Positions 18,301-26,788 of a DNA stretch of 64,000 nucleotides are shown one piece after another (position 1 is the stretch's first letter; the number at the start of each line of letters is the position of its first letter). The notes under the pieces were generated by a model. It saw nothing but the letters and a program-made list of their open reading frames with translations, was not told where the DNA came from and made no database searches. Position numbers and translations under genes: made by a program. This stretch comes from an uncultured Alistipes sp. (lineage in GTDB: Bacteria > Bacteroidota > Bacteroidia > Bacteroidales > Rikenellaceae): positions 186,001 to 250,000 of the forward strand of contig CALUNL010000003.1 in assembly GCA_944322005.1 (NCBI GenBank). The letters are read 5' to 3'.

Positions 18301-18583
18301 CGGATACAAAAAGAACGTGACGCAGACAATCGGTTTCAACGGAAGCGTCAACATTACACCGAAGACCGGTATATCGTTCACCAGCGGTTTCGACATACAG
18401 AACCGGAAACTGACCACGACATCCATCACCATAACGCGAGACCTGCACTGCTGGCAGATGTCATTCGTATGGATACCGTTCGGCACGCACAAGAGCTGGA
18501 GTTTCAACATCGGCGTGAAGGCATCGTCGCTCGCCGACCTGAAATACGACAAGAGCCAGACGATGTACGACAATCTTTTTTAA
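15380..18583 (+). CDS. lptD: LptD-like LPS assembly outer-membrane protein
   Basis: 1067 residues. The start is a TTG: an in-frame TGA at 15362-15364 lies just upstream, and the next ATG (15440) would cut away most of the signal peptide (KRLRLKYIFAAVTALAVVQ). Residues about 25-250 are a low-complexity Ala/Asp/Ser/Thr stretch with an Arg-rich knot (RRGRRRADRRDSGRSRRR). Residues about 255-375 form the OstA/LptA-like domain (SLHYDVRNKLVYIYNQGDV), and the rest is a large beta-barrel ending in Phe, the usual outer-membrane C-terminus. LptD receives LPS from the periplasmic bridge and places it in the outer leaflet, matching the Kdo genes further on. Confidence 0.88.
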   Translation: MKRLRLKYIFAAVTALAVVQMVFGVASPVRLTDGPSPETSAMLDSIRKRAEARSGSDSAVTAAPAKREGRQAPAAFADSPVTSKTEADSAAVSNKAAVRPATAEPAAAPDTDTLKPAAVVTRNTDIASGKSESDISTSSKADSVAGTGAAQEADNTATRPVDASDNSPEPDNVQTAEEPDSRELSRRGRRRADRRDSGRSRRRTETDIQPTDTLPNGLPDSLANRTDSLQAAGNDTVGHRKKKGGGLDQIVSGKNTDSLHYDVRNKLVYIYNQGDVKYENMSLQADFMRIDLNTKEIYAYGKPDSVDGEAVNTHPVFNENNTSYTMDTVTYNFASKKALIKGVATQEGDGWLVGGRIKKMEDNTAHMQSVMYTTCDHTDCPHFYLAMTRAKVIPGKKIITGPAYLVMEDVPIYFLGIPEGFFPVNLGPKSGLLMPSYGEDGARGFFLRGLGYYFILGQHMDLAIQGGIYTLGSWEVSASSRYNKRYKFSGNFAFDFSSVKTGDKGEPDYIKQNNFKFTWTHSQDPKANPGSTFSASVNLSSSGYSKYSATTLNDILSTQTNSSISYSKSWSGTPLSLSMNMAVSQNSQTQAISVTLPSVVFNVSRVYPFKRKEAVGKQRWYEKISFTYTGKLTNTVTTTENKIFSKETLQNMKNGIEHSLPVSAQFTLFKYINITPQFNYTERWYFKRQMQQWNPETNTIDKLDPEYGFYRIYNYNASVSASTTVYGMWEFKKKTSKVQAVRHTLTPSIGFSYAPNFGKQKYGYYKTVQADSLGGYTVYSPYADNSYGVPGTGESASLNFSLSQTLEMKVLSKRDTSGVKKIKLIDQLSISGSYNFLADSLRLSNLPISLRTTIYGNFGINLSATLDPYEVSPEGIRYNKLMIRRGLPGRIVNTGWSFGYTFKSRQNKAQSAINDINTIPPEYFNPFSDPYGLMDPGLRRQYMAGTYYDFSIPWNIGFNYVISYGIQYVNNGTTGYKKNVTQTIGFNGSVNITPKTGISFTSGFDIQNRKLTTTSITITRDLHCWQMSFVWIPFGTHKSWSFNIGVKASSLADLKYDKSQTMYDNLF

Positions 18584-18657
18584 AGGTGTAATGTTTGCGC
18601 GGCATTCGGTATGGCTTTTGCGCAACACATACGGACAGAAAAATATAAGCACAAGAT

Positions 18658-19290
18658 ATGAAAAAGGAAAATTCTTACAATCAGAAGGTTGAGAAGCCCA
18701 AACAGACACAGGAGGAGAGCGGCCGCAAGGCCGAGACCGAACGTGCGTGTGACAATGTGACAGACGAAAATAAAGAGGAGCCTGCCACGGTGGCAGAACC
18801 CGACGACAAAACGGAGGGTGAAAAGAACGAAACTAAGGAGTGCGCCGAGAAGAGAAGCTCCGAGGACGAGGTTGCAGAATGGAAGGACAAATACCTGCGT
18901 CTGCAGGCCGAGTTCGACAACTTCCGCAAGCGCACGCTGCGCGAAAAGATGGATTTGGTCCAGAGCGGAGGCAGCGACGTACTGAAATCCATACTTCCGG
19001 TACTGGACGATGTTCTGCGTGCAGTAGAGGCTTCGGAGAAGAGCGACGACATCAAGTCGCTTCGCGAGGGTGAGCGGCTCGTGGCTCAGAAGTTCATCGA
19101 TGCGTTGCGTCAGAAGAACGTCATCGAGATCGAGGCCGTGGGACAGGATTTCGACCCTGACCTCCACGAGGCGGTTGCGAAATTCGCGGCCGGCGAAGAG
19201 AAAAAAGGCAAGGTCATAGACGTTGTGCAGCGCGGATACAAGCTTGGAGACAAGGTGCTGCGCTTCGCCAAGGTTGTAGTTGGAGAGTAA
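18658..19290 (+). CDS. grpE: GrpE nucleotide exchange factor
   Basis: 210 residues. A charged, disordered N-terminus (about 1-75) precedes the GrpE coiled coil and beta domain, with family segments KYLRLQAEFDNFRKRT, SILPVLDDVLRAV and GYKLGDKVLRFAKVVV. GrpE releases ADP from DnaK during refolding. The gene lies 6 nt upstream of dnaJ, so the two DnaK cochaperones are made together; dnaK itself is not in the window. No heat-shock operator that I recognise is visible in the 74 nt upstream. Confidence 0.96.
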   Translation: MKKENSYNQKVEKPKQTQEESGRKAETERACDNVTDENKEEPATVAEPDDKTEGEKNETKECAEKRSSEDEVAEWKDKYLRLQAEFDNFRKRTLREKMDLVQSGGSDVLKSILPVLDDVLRAVEASEKSDDIKSLREGERLVAQKFIDALRQKNVIEIEAVGQDFDPDLHEAVAKFAAGEEKKGKVIDVVQRGYKLGDKVLRFAKVVVGE

Positions 19291-19296
19291 TGTATT

Positions 19297-20460
19297 ATGG
19301 CTGAAAAACGTGATTACTACGAGGTGCTCGGCGTCGAACGCAACGCCAACGCCGACGAGATAAAGAAGGCCTACCGAAAGGCGGCCATAAAATACCACCC
19401 GGACAAGAACCCGGGCGACAAGGAGGCCGAAGAGAAGTTCAAGGAGGCTGCCGAGGCATACGACGTGCTGTCGAACCCTGAAAAGCGTGCCCGTTACGAC
19501 CAGTTCGGACATGCCGGTATGAACGGCAGCGCAGCTGGAGGCGGATTCGGCGGATTCAGCGGAGGAGGGTTCTCGATGGAGGACATATTCTCGCAGTTCG
19601 GAGACATCTTCGGCGGACACTTCGGTGGATTCGGAGGAGGCTCGCGCGGAGGCACCCAGCGCAGGGGAAACCGCGGTTCGGATATCCGCGTCAAGGTCAA
19701 GCTGACACTCGCGGAGATATCCAACGGAACAACGAAGAAACTGAAGGTCAATAAATACATAGCGTGCGACAAGTGCGGCGGCACGGGAGCGAAGGACTCA
19801 TCGTCGTACTCGACATGCCAGACCTGCAACGGCACGGGCGTTGTGTCGCGAATCGAAAATACGTTCTTCGGACGCATGCAGACGCAGAGCGTATGTCCAG
19901 CCTGCGGCGGCGAGGGACGCATCATAACCGCAAAGTGCGACAAGTGCGGCGGCGAGGGCATCGTCAAGGGAAGCGAGATAATCGAGATCAACATCCCTGC
20001 CGGAGTCGGCGAAGGAATGGCACTCACGGTATCCGGAAAGGGCAATGCGGCCCGTCACGGAGGCGTGAACGGCGACCTTATCGTCGTAATCGAGGAGGAG
20101 CGCGACCCGCAGCTTGTGCGTGACGGCGACGACCTCATACACAACCTCAACATAACCGTCACGACGGCCATACTCGGAGGCGAGGTGGAGGTTCCGACCA
20201 TAGACGGCAAGGCCCGCATAAAGATTGCACCGGGAACACACGCCGGAAAGGTATTGCGTCTGCGCGGCAAGGGTCTGCCTTCGGTCAACGGATACGGGCG
20301 CGGCGACATACTCATCGTCGTGGACATCACCATCCCGACCTCGCTGACATCCGAGGAGAAGCGCCTTGTCGAGCAGCTCTCGACAAAGCCCAACTTCCAG
20401 CGCGCGGAGAAGGTTGAGAACCAGAATATCTTCGAGCGAATGAAGAATTTCTTCAGATAA
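19297..20460 (+). CDS. dnaJ: Chaperone DnaJ
   Basis: 387 residues, full-length class A J-protein. J domain at 1-70 with HPD in YHPDKNPG; a Gly/Phe-rich linker about 75-125; four zinc motifs [24 protein letters not shown] and CDKCGGEG; then the two substrate-binding beta domains. It stimulates DnaK ATPase and delivers unfolded clients. Co-transcribed with grpE; 16 nt separate it from the next gene. Confidence 0.97.
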   Translation: MAEKRDYYEVLGVERNANADEIKKAYRKAAIKYHPDKNPGDKEAEEKFKEAAEAYDVLSNPEKRARYDQFGHAGMNGSAAGGGFGGFSGGGFSMEDIFSQFGDIFGGHFGGFGGGSRGGTQRRGNRGSDIRVKVKLTLAEISNGTTKKLKVNKYIACDKCGGTGAKDSSSYSTCQTCNGTGVVSRIENTFFGRMQTQSVCPACGGEGRIITAKCDKCGGEGIVKGSEIIEINIPAGVGEGMALTVSGKGNAARHGGVNGDLIVVIEEERDPQLVRDGDDLIHNLNITVTTAILGGEVEVPTIDGKARIKIAPGTHAGKVLRLRGKGLPSVNGYGRGDILIVVDITIPTSLTSEEKRLVEQLSTKPNFQRAEKVENQNIFERMKNFFR

Positions 20461-20476
20461 CAAAAAGGGACGAAAC

Positions 20477-20881
20477 ATGGGACTGTTCTCTCCATTCAAG
20501 AGCCGGGCAAACGAGTTCAAGTACGAACCGAGATACTACGACCCCAAAAAGGAGCAGCGCGAACAGCGCCGGCGTGAGTTGCGCGGCGAGAGTTCCGCCG
20601 ATGCAGGGCGCGAATACCAGCCCGGGCAATACATACGCACCCAGAGCGAAGCCAGACGGGAGCGGTTCGCGCAGAGATACTCGAAAAAACGCGGAACGTC
20701 GACCATTGTGCTGGTGCTTGGCATCCTGCTGGCTCTGGTGGTGGCATACATGCTGGCACCGCGTCTTGCTTCTGTCATGACGGAGGCGTCGACACCTCGC
20801 ACAAGGGACTATGTCGAGGAGGAGGGATTCGACCCGTATGCACCGATAAGAATCGTACCGAACGACTACAATGGTGAATAA
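20477..20881 (+). CDS. Small single-pass membrane protein of unknown function
   Basis: 134 residues. Residues 1-73 are strongly charged and Arg/Glu/Gln-rich (YDPKKEQREQRRRELRGE); a single membrane helix follows (about 75-97, STIVLVLGILLALVVAYML); the tail of about 35 residues is acidic and Pro/Tyr-rich (EEEGFDPYAPIRIVPNDYNGE). The positive-inside rule puts the long basic part in the cytoplasm. No domain is recognised. The tight placement between dnaJ (16 nt) and mutL (16 nt), with continuous coding character, makes it a real gene. Confidence 0.72.
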   Translation: MGLFSPFKSRANEFKYEPRYYDPKKEQREQRRRELRGESSADAGREYQPGQYIRTQSEARRERFAQRYSKKRGTSTIVLVLGILLALVVAYMLAPRLASVMTEASTPRTRDYVEEEGFDPYAPIRIVPNDYNGE

Positions 20882-20897
20882 CTGACACGAACAACAG

Positions 20898-22751
20898 ATG
20901 TCGGACAAGATAAAACTTCTGCCAGAGATTGTCGCCAACCAGATAAAGGCCGGCGAGGTGGTCGCATATCCGTCATCGGCCGTAAAGGAGATGATGGAGA
21001 ACGCCGTCGACGCCGGGGCGGACAAGATTACGGTGAACTTCCGCAACGGAGGCCGCGATCTGATACAGATTGTGGACAACGGCTGCGGAATGTCCCCGAA
21101 TGATGCCCGCATGGCATTCGAATGCCACGCCACGAGCAAGATTTCGTCGGTGGAGGACATATACGCCCTCCATACGTTCGGATTCCGCGGCGAGGCGCTC
21201 GCGGCCATTGCGGCCGTATCGCAGGTGGAGTTGCTGTCACGGCAGAGCGATTCCGAGATAGGCACGCAAACCATCGTCAACGGCGGGGAGTTCGTCTCGC
21301 AGAAGCCAGTGGCGACACCGGTCGGCTCGCAGTTTCTTGTCAGGAACATATTCTACAATACACCGGCACGCCGCAAGTTCATAGACAACAAGGAGTTCAA
21401 GCTCGTAGCCGACATCAAGAACGAATTCCGGAGGGTGGCGCTGTGCCATCCGGAGGTCGAGATGGAACTGCTCAACGACGGTGCCCCGATATACGCGCTG
21501 CCGAAGTCGAATCTCGCGGAGCGTATCGTGAGAACGATAGGCGCATCGGTGAAGAACAACCTGCTTGAGGTGGGCGTCGAGACGACCATCGCCTCGATAA
21601 GCGGATTCGTGGGCAAGCCGTCGTCCGCACGCCTTCGCGGCGGAGAGCAGTACATGTTCGTGAACGGACGCTTCTTCAAGTCGCCGTACCTCAACAAGGC
21701 CATACTCAAGGCCTACGAGAAACTGATTCCGGAGGGGAACATCCCTTCGTTCTTCATCTACATAACCGTCGAGGCGGACCGTGTGGACGTCAACGTGCAC
21801 GCACAGAAGACGGAGGTCAAGTTTGCCGATGCGGAGGCCGTATGGCAGATACTCAACGCCGCCGTACGCGAGACGCTGGCCAAGACCGGTGCGGTTCCGC
21901 TTCTCGATTTCGACAACGAGAGCTCGATTGAGATTCCGGTGGCCACTCGCGGAGTCGTCTACGACGAACCGCGCGCCACTACACGCGACTATTACGACCC
22001 GTTTGCAAGCGACAACGGGCCTTGCGACCTGTCCGCAGAAGCCAAGCCTTACGGAATGGCTCCCAATTCGGATTTCGACTCGGCCTCGGCTGCCGACGAC
22101 TTCATACTTCCGTCGGATGACGAGGAGTTCGAATACATAGAATCGGGCGAGGAGGCCACGCAACAGAATCTCGGCATGGATGCGCCGGAGAGCGACGGTC
22201 CGGATGTCATGCTCGTCGACAGGCGTTACGCCATGTTCAGGTCCAACGGACGTCTCTATGCCGCCGACCTCGTACGAGCCCGCGAGCGGGTGATGTACGA
22301 CTCTTACATGGCTATGCTCGGCAACTCGTCGTCGGCCTCGCAGCAACTGCTGTTCCCGGAAACGCTGACCGTATCGAACGACGAGTACGCCATACTCGAG
22401 GAGTACTCGGTGGATTTTGCGGCCTTGGGATTCGACATGGAATTCATCGGGGACTGCACCGTATGCGTGCGCGGAATACCGGCCGATGCCTCCGACGAGA
22501 AGATCGACGAACTGGTTTACGACATGATACGGGCGCTGTCCGTGCCGCAGGATGCCGCATCGCACCGCCGCGAGCAGCTTGCTGCATCTCTTGCACGGAA
22601 TGCGGCCGCATCGAAGGGAGTCGGCACCCGACAGGAGGCGGAGACTCTTCTGAAAAGGCTGTCGGCATCGACCGATCCTGGATACTCGCCTTCGGGGAGA
22701 CCTATTCTGGCTGAGATAACCGCAGACGACATCAAGAACAAGCTATCATAA
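20898..22751 (+). CDS. mutL: DNA mismatch repair protein MutL
   Basis: 617 residues. The N-terminal GHKL ATPase is intact: MMENAVDAGADKI, DNGCGM and TFGFRGEAL. Residues about 340-420 form an acidic linker and the C-terminal dimerisation domain follows. In MutL proteins of bacteria without MutH this domain is usually an endonuclease with DQHA-x2-E and CPHGRP. Here the corresponding places read DLVRARER and SPSGRP, so the metal-binding Gln/His and Cys/His are absent. ATP-driven coordination of repair is expected; nicking activity is doubtful. Confidence 0.93.
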   Translation: MSDKIKLLPEIVANQIKAGEVVAYPSSAVKEMMENAVDAGADKITVNFRNGGRDLIQIVDNGCGMSPNDARMAFECHATSKISSVEDIYALHTFGFRGEALAAIAAVSQVELLSRQSDSEIGTQTIVNGGEFVSQKPVATPVGSQFLVRNIFYNTPARRKFIDNKEFKLVADIKNEFRRVALCHPEVEMELLNDGAPIYALPKSNLAERIVRTIGASVKNNLLEVGVETTIASISGFVGKPSSARLRGGEQYMFVNGRFFKSPYLNKAILKAYEKLIPEGNIPSFFIYITVEADRVDVNVHAQKTEVKFADAEAVWQILNAAVRETLAKTGAVPLLDFDNESSIEIPVATRGVVYDEPRATTRDYYDPFASDNGPCDLSAEAKPYGMAPNSDFDSASAADDFILPSDDEEFEYIESGEEATQQNLGMDAPESDGPDVMLVDRRYAMFRSNGRLYAADLVRARERVMYDSYMAMLGNSSSASQQLLFPETLTVSNDEYAILEEYSVDFAALGFDMEFIGDCTVCVRGIPADASDEKIDELVYDMIRALSVPQDAASHRREQLAASLARNAAASKGVGTRQEAETLLKRLSASTDPGYSPSGRPILAEITADDIKNKLS

Positions 22752-22776
22752 CAATAAATAAAACAGAGACAACGGC

Positions 22777-23391
22777 ATGAACAGATACCTATATACGACA
22801 CCGCCGATAGTAAAGAACCTCATAATAATAAACATTCTCGTCTACCTGGCGACGGTGCTGATTCCGAAGTTCAACGTCCTTATGGGGACATACGGGCAGT
22901 TGTTCTGGGTCGGAAACCCCAACTTCCACTCATATCAGCTCATTACATACATGTTCCTGCACGCCGGATTCGCGCACCTGTTCTTCAACATGTTTGCACT
23001 GTGGATGTTCGGCCGCACACTCGAATACCAGCTCGGGTCCAAACGTTTCCTGACATACTACATGGTCTGCGGAATCGGTGCCGCGCTGCTGCAGATGCTC
23101 GTCGCATGGCTTTCGGGCGAGACTTATTTCACTTTGGTCGGAGCTTCGGGCGCCGTAATGGGCGTGCTGCTCGCATTCGGCGTGATAAACCCGAACGACA
23201 CCCTGATAATGTTCCCGATACCCATTCCGATAAAGGCCAAATGGTTCGTCGTGCTGTATGCGCTGTTGGAGCTGTACCTCGGTTGCAGCGGACGAGAGCC
23301 TGGCGTTGCGCATTTCGCCCACATCGGAGGTATGCTATGGGGATTCGGATTGCTCTATTATTGGAAAAAACGCAGAAAAATATTCTTCTAA
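22777..23391 (+). CDS. Rhomboid-family intramembrane serine protease
   Basis: 204 residues with about six membrane helices. The catalytic serine is in VGASGAVMG and the catalytic histidine in HFAHIGGMLWG, the Ser-His dyad of rhomboids. The helix-2 HxxxxHxxxN-type segment is present (LHAGFAHLFFNMFALWMFG). Substrates cannot be predicted. It follows mutL by 25 nt and the EEP gene begins 3 nt after it. Many Bacteroidetes carry one or two rhomboids between mutL and an EEP hydrolase; here only one is present. Confidence 0.92.
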   Translation: MNRYLYTTPPIVKNLIIINILVYLATVLIPKFNVLMGTYGQLFWVGNPNFHSYQLITYMFLHAGFAHLFFNMFALWMFGRTLEYQLGSKRFLTYYMVCGIGAALLQMLVAWLSGETYFTLVGASGAVMGVLLAFGVINPNDTLIMFPIPIPIKAKWFVVLYALLELYLGCSGREPGVAHFAHIGGMLWGFGLLYYWKKRRKIFF

Positions 23392-23394
23392 ACG

Positions 23395-24528
23395 ATGTCG
23401 CGACGCTCGGCCAAAACATCCAACTACTACAAGTCCGCATTCGGGACAGGCAACCGTAAAAAGAGCAGGAAAAGGGGAAAATCAGTATGGATGCTGATCC
23501 TCGACATATTCATGCTCCTGCTTACGGTATCGCTGGCCGCCGTCACGATTGCAATAGCGGCGGTACAGTATTTCGACCCGTCGCGTCTGTGGGTGTTGCC
23601 AGTACTTGCTCTCGGCGCCCCGATAATATACATACTCGACATTGCTGTTACGCTGTACTGGATAATACGCTGGAAATGGAGACATGTGATATTCGCAGCG
23701 GTGTTTGTCGTTCTCGGCACAGCATACCTCCACAGGTACTATAAAATCGACATCACACGCGATTACGGGACCGAATATGTGGAGCGGCACTTCACGAAGG
23801 TGATAACCTACAACGTCGCAAACGGTGACGACAGCCGCCTCGTGGAGTATGTCAGGGAGAAGAACCCCGACATAGTGTGCCTGCAGGAATTCCTGACGGA
23901 ACCCGACAACAAATGGAAGGCTCTGGGAGATAAGTACAAGTCTACAGTGGACGGCACGAGCGACTTCTCATGCGAAATATTCACAAAATACAGGATACTC
24001 AAGAGCGGGGAGATAGACACTCTGCCGAGATACAACGGCATATGGGCCGACCTGAAAATCGGTGACGACACCCTTCGCGTCATAAACGTGCACCTGCAGT
24101 CGACATCGATAAGTACGGAGGACACACAGTTCATCCAGCACCACGAATACATCTACGACAACGAACGCAACAACAAATTCCGCAACATAGTATCGAAACT
24201 GGCCGACAACAATTGCAAACGTGCCGTACAGTCGAGACACATACGCAGCTTCATAGAGGCATCGCCATATCGCGTCCTCGTATGCGGGGATTTCAACGAC
24301 GTGCCGATGTCATATACATACAGATGCATGTCCGAGGGGCTTACCGACGCATTCTGCGATGCCGGCAGAGGCTACTCGTACACATTCGACGGGTATTTCA
24401 AACTGTTGAGGATAGACTACATGCTTGTAGACCCCGACGTGGAGGTGATATCATACGAAGTGGACAACGGAGCCGAATACTCCGACCATTACCCGGTAAT
24501 GACAAGACTTAAGTTCAACAAACAATAA
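23395..24528 (+). CDS. Membrane-anchored endonuclease/exonuclease/phosphatase (EEP) family hydrolase
   Basis: 377 residues. A basic N-terminus is followed by two or three hydrophobic helices (about 30-110), then an EEP catalytic domain of Mg-dependent phosphodiesterases: TYNVANGDD, the metal-binding Glu in DIVCLQEF, VCGDFNDVP and the terminal SDHYPV. The family includes DNases, sphingomyelinases and inositol phosphatases; the substrate here is unknown. The membrane anchor suggests action at the inner-membrane surface. It starts 3 nt after the rhomboid gene. Confidence 0.88.
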   Translation: MSRRSAKTSNYYKSAFGTGNRKKSRKRGKSVWMLILDIFMLLLTVSLAAVTIAIAAVQYFDPSRLWVLPVLALGAPIIYILDIAVTLYWIIRWKWRHVIFAAVFVVLGTAYLHRYYKIDITRDYGTEYVERHFTKVITYNVANGDDSRLVEYVREKNPDIVCLQEFLTEPDNKWKALGDKYKSTVDGTSDFSCEIFTKYRILKSGEIDTLPRYNGIWADLKIGDDTLRVINVHLQSTSISTEDTQFIQHHEYIYDNERNNKFRNIVSKLADNNCKRAVQSRHIRSFIEASPYRVLVCGDFNDVPMSYTYRCMSEGLTDAFCDAGRGYSYTFDGYFKLLRIDYMLVDPDVEVISYEVDNGAEYSDHYPVMTRLKFNKQ

Positions 24529-24543
24529 ATCAGGATACGACAT

Positions 24544-24996
24544 ATGATTTTGGATTCAATCAAAAACGCGGAACTCTACTATTCGCTCAACCCGCGCCTG
24601 CAGACGGCATTCGAGTGGCTGGCAAAATGCAACGTCAAAACGATCTCCTGCGGAAAGCACCAGATAGACGGCGACGACGTCTTCGTAAACGTCATGGAAC
24701 TCGACCTCAAACCGAGATACGACGCCCTGCTTGAGATTCACGACAAGTACATCGACATACAGGTTGTCGTCGGAGGCATAGGCAAGGAGGAGTTCGGATG
24801 GTCCGAGCGCCGTGACTGCAAGAAGCCGAAGGGCGATTTCGATACGGAAAAGGACATCCAGCTCTTCACCGACCAGCCGCAGACATTCTATACCCTGCGC
24901 GAAGGACAGTTCACGATACTCATGCCGGACGACGCCCATGCGCCGATGCTCGGTACGGGACACATAAAAAAAATGATATTCAAGGTGCGCAAATAG
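24544..24996 (+). CDS. YhcH/YjgK/YiaL (DUF386) family protein
   Basis: 150 residues, the full family length. Recognised by the cupin-like core: EVHDKYID-type motif (here EIHDKYIDIQVVVGG), the GWSER segment and the C-terminal FTILMPDDAHAPMLG. Members bind a metal and are linked to sialic-acid or sugar use (YhcH) and biofilm formation in some species. No sialic-acid genes lie nearby, so the role here is open. A strong terminator follows. Confidence 0.88.
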   Translation: MILDSIKNAELYYSLNPRLQTAFEWLAKCNVKTISCGKHQIDGDDVFVNVMELDLKPRYDALLEIHDKYIDIQVVVGGIGKEEFGWSERRDCKKPKGDFDTEKDIQLFTDQPQTFYTLREGQFTILMPDDAHAPMLGTGHIKKMIFKVRK

Positions 24997-25016
24997 CCTC
25001 TACGGACATACGAACA

Positions 25017-25051
25017 GATGCGGGCATCCAGAAGGATGCCCGCATCGTTTT
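25017..25051 (+). terminator. Rho-independent terminator after the YhcH gene
   Basis: A perfect 13-bp stem (25017-25029 with 25034-25046), a 4-nt loop AGAA, then GTTTTT. It closes the grpE-to-YhcH run and separates it from the convergent lipoprotein gene. Confidence 0.85.
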
Positions 25052-25128
25052 TGGCGGTATGATGTTCAATGGATTCGACCGAAGCATCATTACGACACCG
25101 AACGCCGTCACCGCAAAACCGGGCCAAA

Positions 25129-26499
25129 TCAATATCTGAAGACGTTGGCCCATCTTTTGGCACCAGGACCGTGCGAAGCGAAGCCGAGATGGAGCCTGCC
25201 CTGCTTCATCTTTATGCCCTCCGCCTCCATGTATCCGTTGGCGTCGCTGCCGCATATACCTGCCGCAACCAACGCACTCTCCTCCTCGATGGCCTCTACC
25301 CGCGTACGCGGCCAGACAACCTTGCCGGACATGTCGAGCACCGTGACATAGGCTACCGATTTCGGCTGGCTGTTAACCGCCTCACCCTCGAAGAAATAGA
25401 GATTGCCGTCCTGTATGTCGAAGCCCTGGAAGGCATACTTGCACAGATTGTCGGCACCGGGTATCGTTGTGGAGAACTTCCCGAGCGGCGTGACATCCGT
25501 AAGGTCGTGCGCCTCGATGGTTCTCGTCTCGCTCTTCTGCGTAGTGGACGAATCGTCTCCTCCGTATGTCTGTCTGCTCAGGGTCACACGGCTCAACGGG
25601 GTGGCCAGAGCCGCACTCAGACGGTAGAAATAGAAATCCCTGACTCCGGACGCCACTGCCGTAATGCACAGCATGTCGTTGTCCATGTCGATGGCCGGAT
25701 GTACATTCTTCTTGTTTCTGATATAGAACGTATCGCCGCCCTCCAGTTTCAGCTCCTCACCCGGAGCGTACTTCACACGCGATACGGTGCAGTTCTGGCT
25801 GTATGTGCCGTCCGACAGTTTGGTGCCGTTGCTGCCGACCCATATGTAACGGTCCGCTCCGGACTCCTCGACAGCGAAGTTCGTCCCGTGCCCGAACCAG
25901 CGCAGGATCATATAGTCCTCCGGGGACTTGTTGGGCTTGCCTCGCATGACATACAGAAGTTCCGGTGCACCGGCCCCGAGCTGTATGTGCCACAGCATAC
26001 CGTCGCTTCCGACATCGAAGCACTGCATCACGCTGTTGCATTTGAGCACGACAGACCGGCTGAACATCAAGGCTGTGGATAGCGGTTGCGAGAGTTTCTC
26101 CGGCAATGTCAGGGTCTGCTTCTCGGTAACAGTAACCGTTATCGAGGAGGAGGCCGAACCGTCGGGGAATGCACAGCTCACGGTTGCCGTCCCGGATGAA
26201 TATCCGGTGACACGGCCTCTGCCGTCGACACCTGCGATCTGAGGCTTGGAACTTTTCCACACAAGTCCGCACGGGTTTCCATCGGTATCATAAGGCTCAT
26301 CTGCAGACATACCGTCGCAACAGACACGTATATTCAATTGCCGGGTCTCGTCGATGCATATCGCGATTGACTGATACTCGAATCGGATGCTGTTTGCCGT
26401 CCCCGGTTCCGGCTCCGCCTTCGCACATGCGAAAAAGAGCAGGAGAACGCCAGCTGCGACAAAAGCGGCAAACACCTTACGAAATATTTTTCCTTTCAT
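25129..26499 (-). CDS. Lipoprotein with Big2-type Ig domain and unknown C-terminal domain
   Basis: 456 residues. The signal peptide ends with lipobox LLFFAC and Ala-Lys-Ala-Glu-Pro-Glu follows the Cys. Residues about 35-125 form a bacterial Ig-like (Big2) domain (WKSSKPQIAGVDGRGRVTGYSSGTATVSC). The remaining roughly 325 residues contain repeated beta segments (SDGMLWHIQLG; GHGTNFAVEESGADRYIWVGS; YKYAFQGFDIQDGNLYFF-like) that look like a propeller or toroid. I recognise no family for this part. It stands alone between two terminators. Probably an adhesion or carbohydrate-binding surface protein (inference). Confidence 0.7.
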   Translation of the reverse strand: MKGKIFRKVFAAFVAAGVLLLFFACAKAEPEPGTANSIRFEYQSIAICIDETRQLNIRVCCDGMSADEPYDTDGNPCGLVWKSSKPQIAGVDGRGRVTGYSSGTATVSCAFPDGSASSSITVTVTEKQTLTLPEKLSQPLSTALMFSRSVVLKCNSVMQCFDVGSDGMLWHIQLGAGAPELLYVMRGKPNKSPEDYMILRWFGHGTNFAVEESGADRYIWVGSNGTKLSDGTYSQNCTVSRVKYAPGEELKLEGGDTFYIRNKKNVHPAIDMDNDMLCITAVASGVRDFYFYRLSAALATPLSRVTLSRQTYGGDDSSTTQKSETRTIEAHDLTDVTPLGKFSTTIPGADNLCKYAFQGFDIQDGNLYFFEGEAVNSQPKSVAYVTVLDMSGKVVWPRTRVEAIEEESALVAAGICGSDANGYMEAEGIKMKQGRLHLGFASHGPGAKRWANVFRY

Positions 26500-26586
26500 T
26501 GTCGGCTTGTTCTAGAATATCGGAATAGATAATGCGACAAGTGTTGCAAAGTTTCATTGAGCGCCGCAAACACTGCCTGAACAACA

Positions 26587-26594
26587 CAAATATA
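26587..26594 (-). promoter_or_regulatory. Possible -7 box for the Big2 lipoprotein gene
   Basis: On the minus strand this reads TATATTTG, an exact TANNTTTG, 88 nt before the start codon. The upstream box is unclear. The 289-nt gap 26500-26788 contains this site and the TPR terminator but no credible gene. Confidence 0.35.
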
Positions 26595-26734
26595 ACAAAT
26601 ACGTTCCAGAAAAATAAATTATTCCCGGTTTTCCATTCATATATACCGTCAATCAGGCATGTCCGTATCCTCCAAGCTGCACCGCAATCCGCAACATCGC
26701 GCGAAAGAGGCTGAAATGCAGGCGGAACAGGCAT

Positions 26735-26766
26735 GAAAAAGGCGGGAACCCCACATGGTCCCCGCC
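26735..26766 (-). terminator. Terminator of the TPR gene
   Basis: Minus strand: a 10-bp stem (26757-26766 with 26741-26750, one G-T type mismatch) with a 6-nt loop followed by TTTTTC. It starts 22 nt after the TPR stop codon. Confidence 0.75.
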
Positions 26767-26788
26767 CTGTAATCATACGCGGTTATAA

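Noticed and set aside
26477-26776. 99-codon minus-strand frame in the gap before the Big2 lipoprotein gene
   Set aside because: It covers the TPR terminator and the probable promoter, overlaps the lipoprotein start, and encodes no recognisable product.
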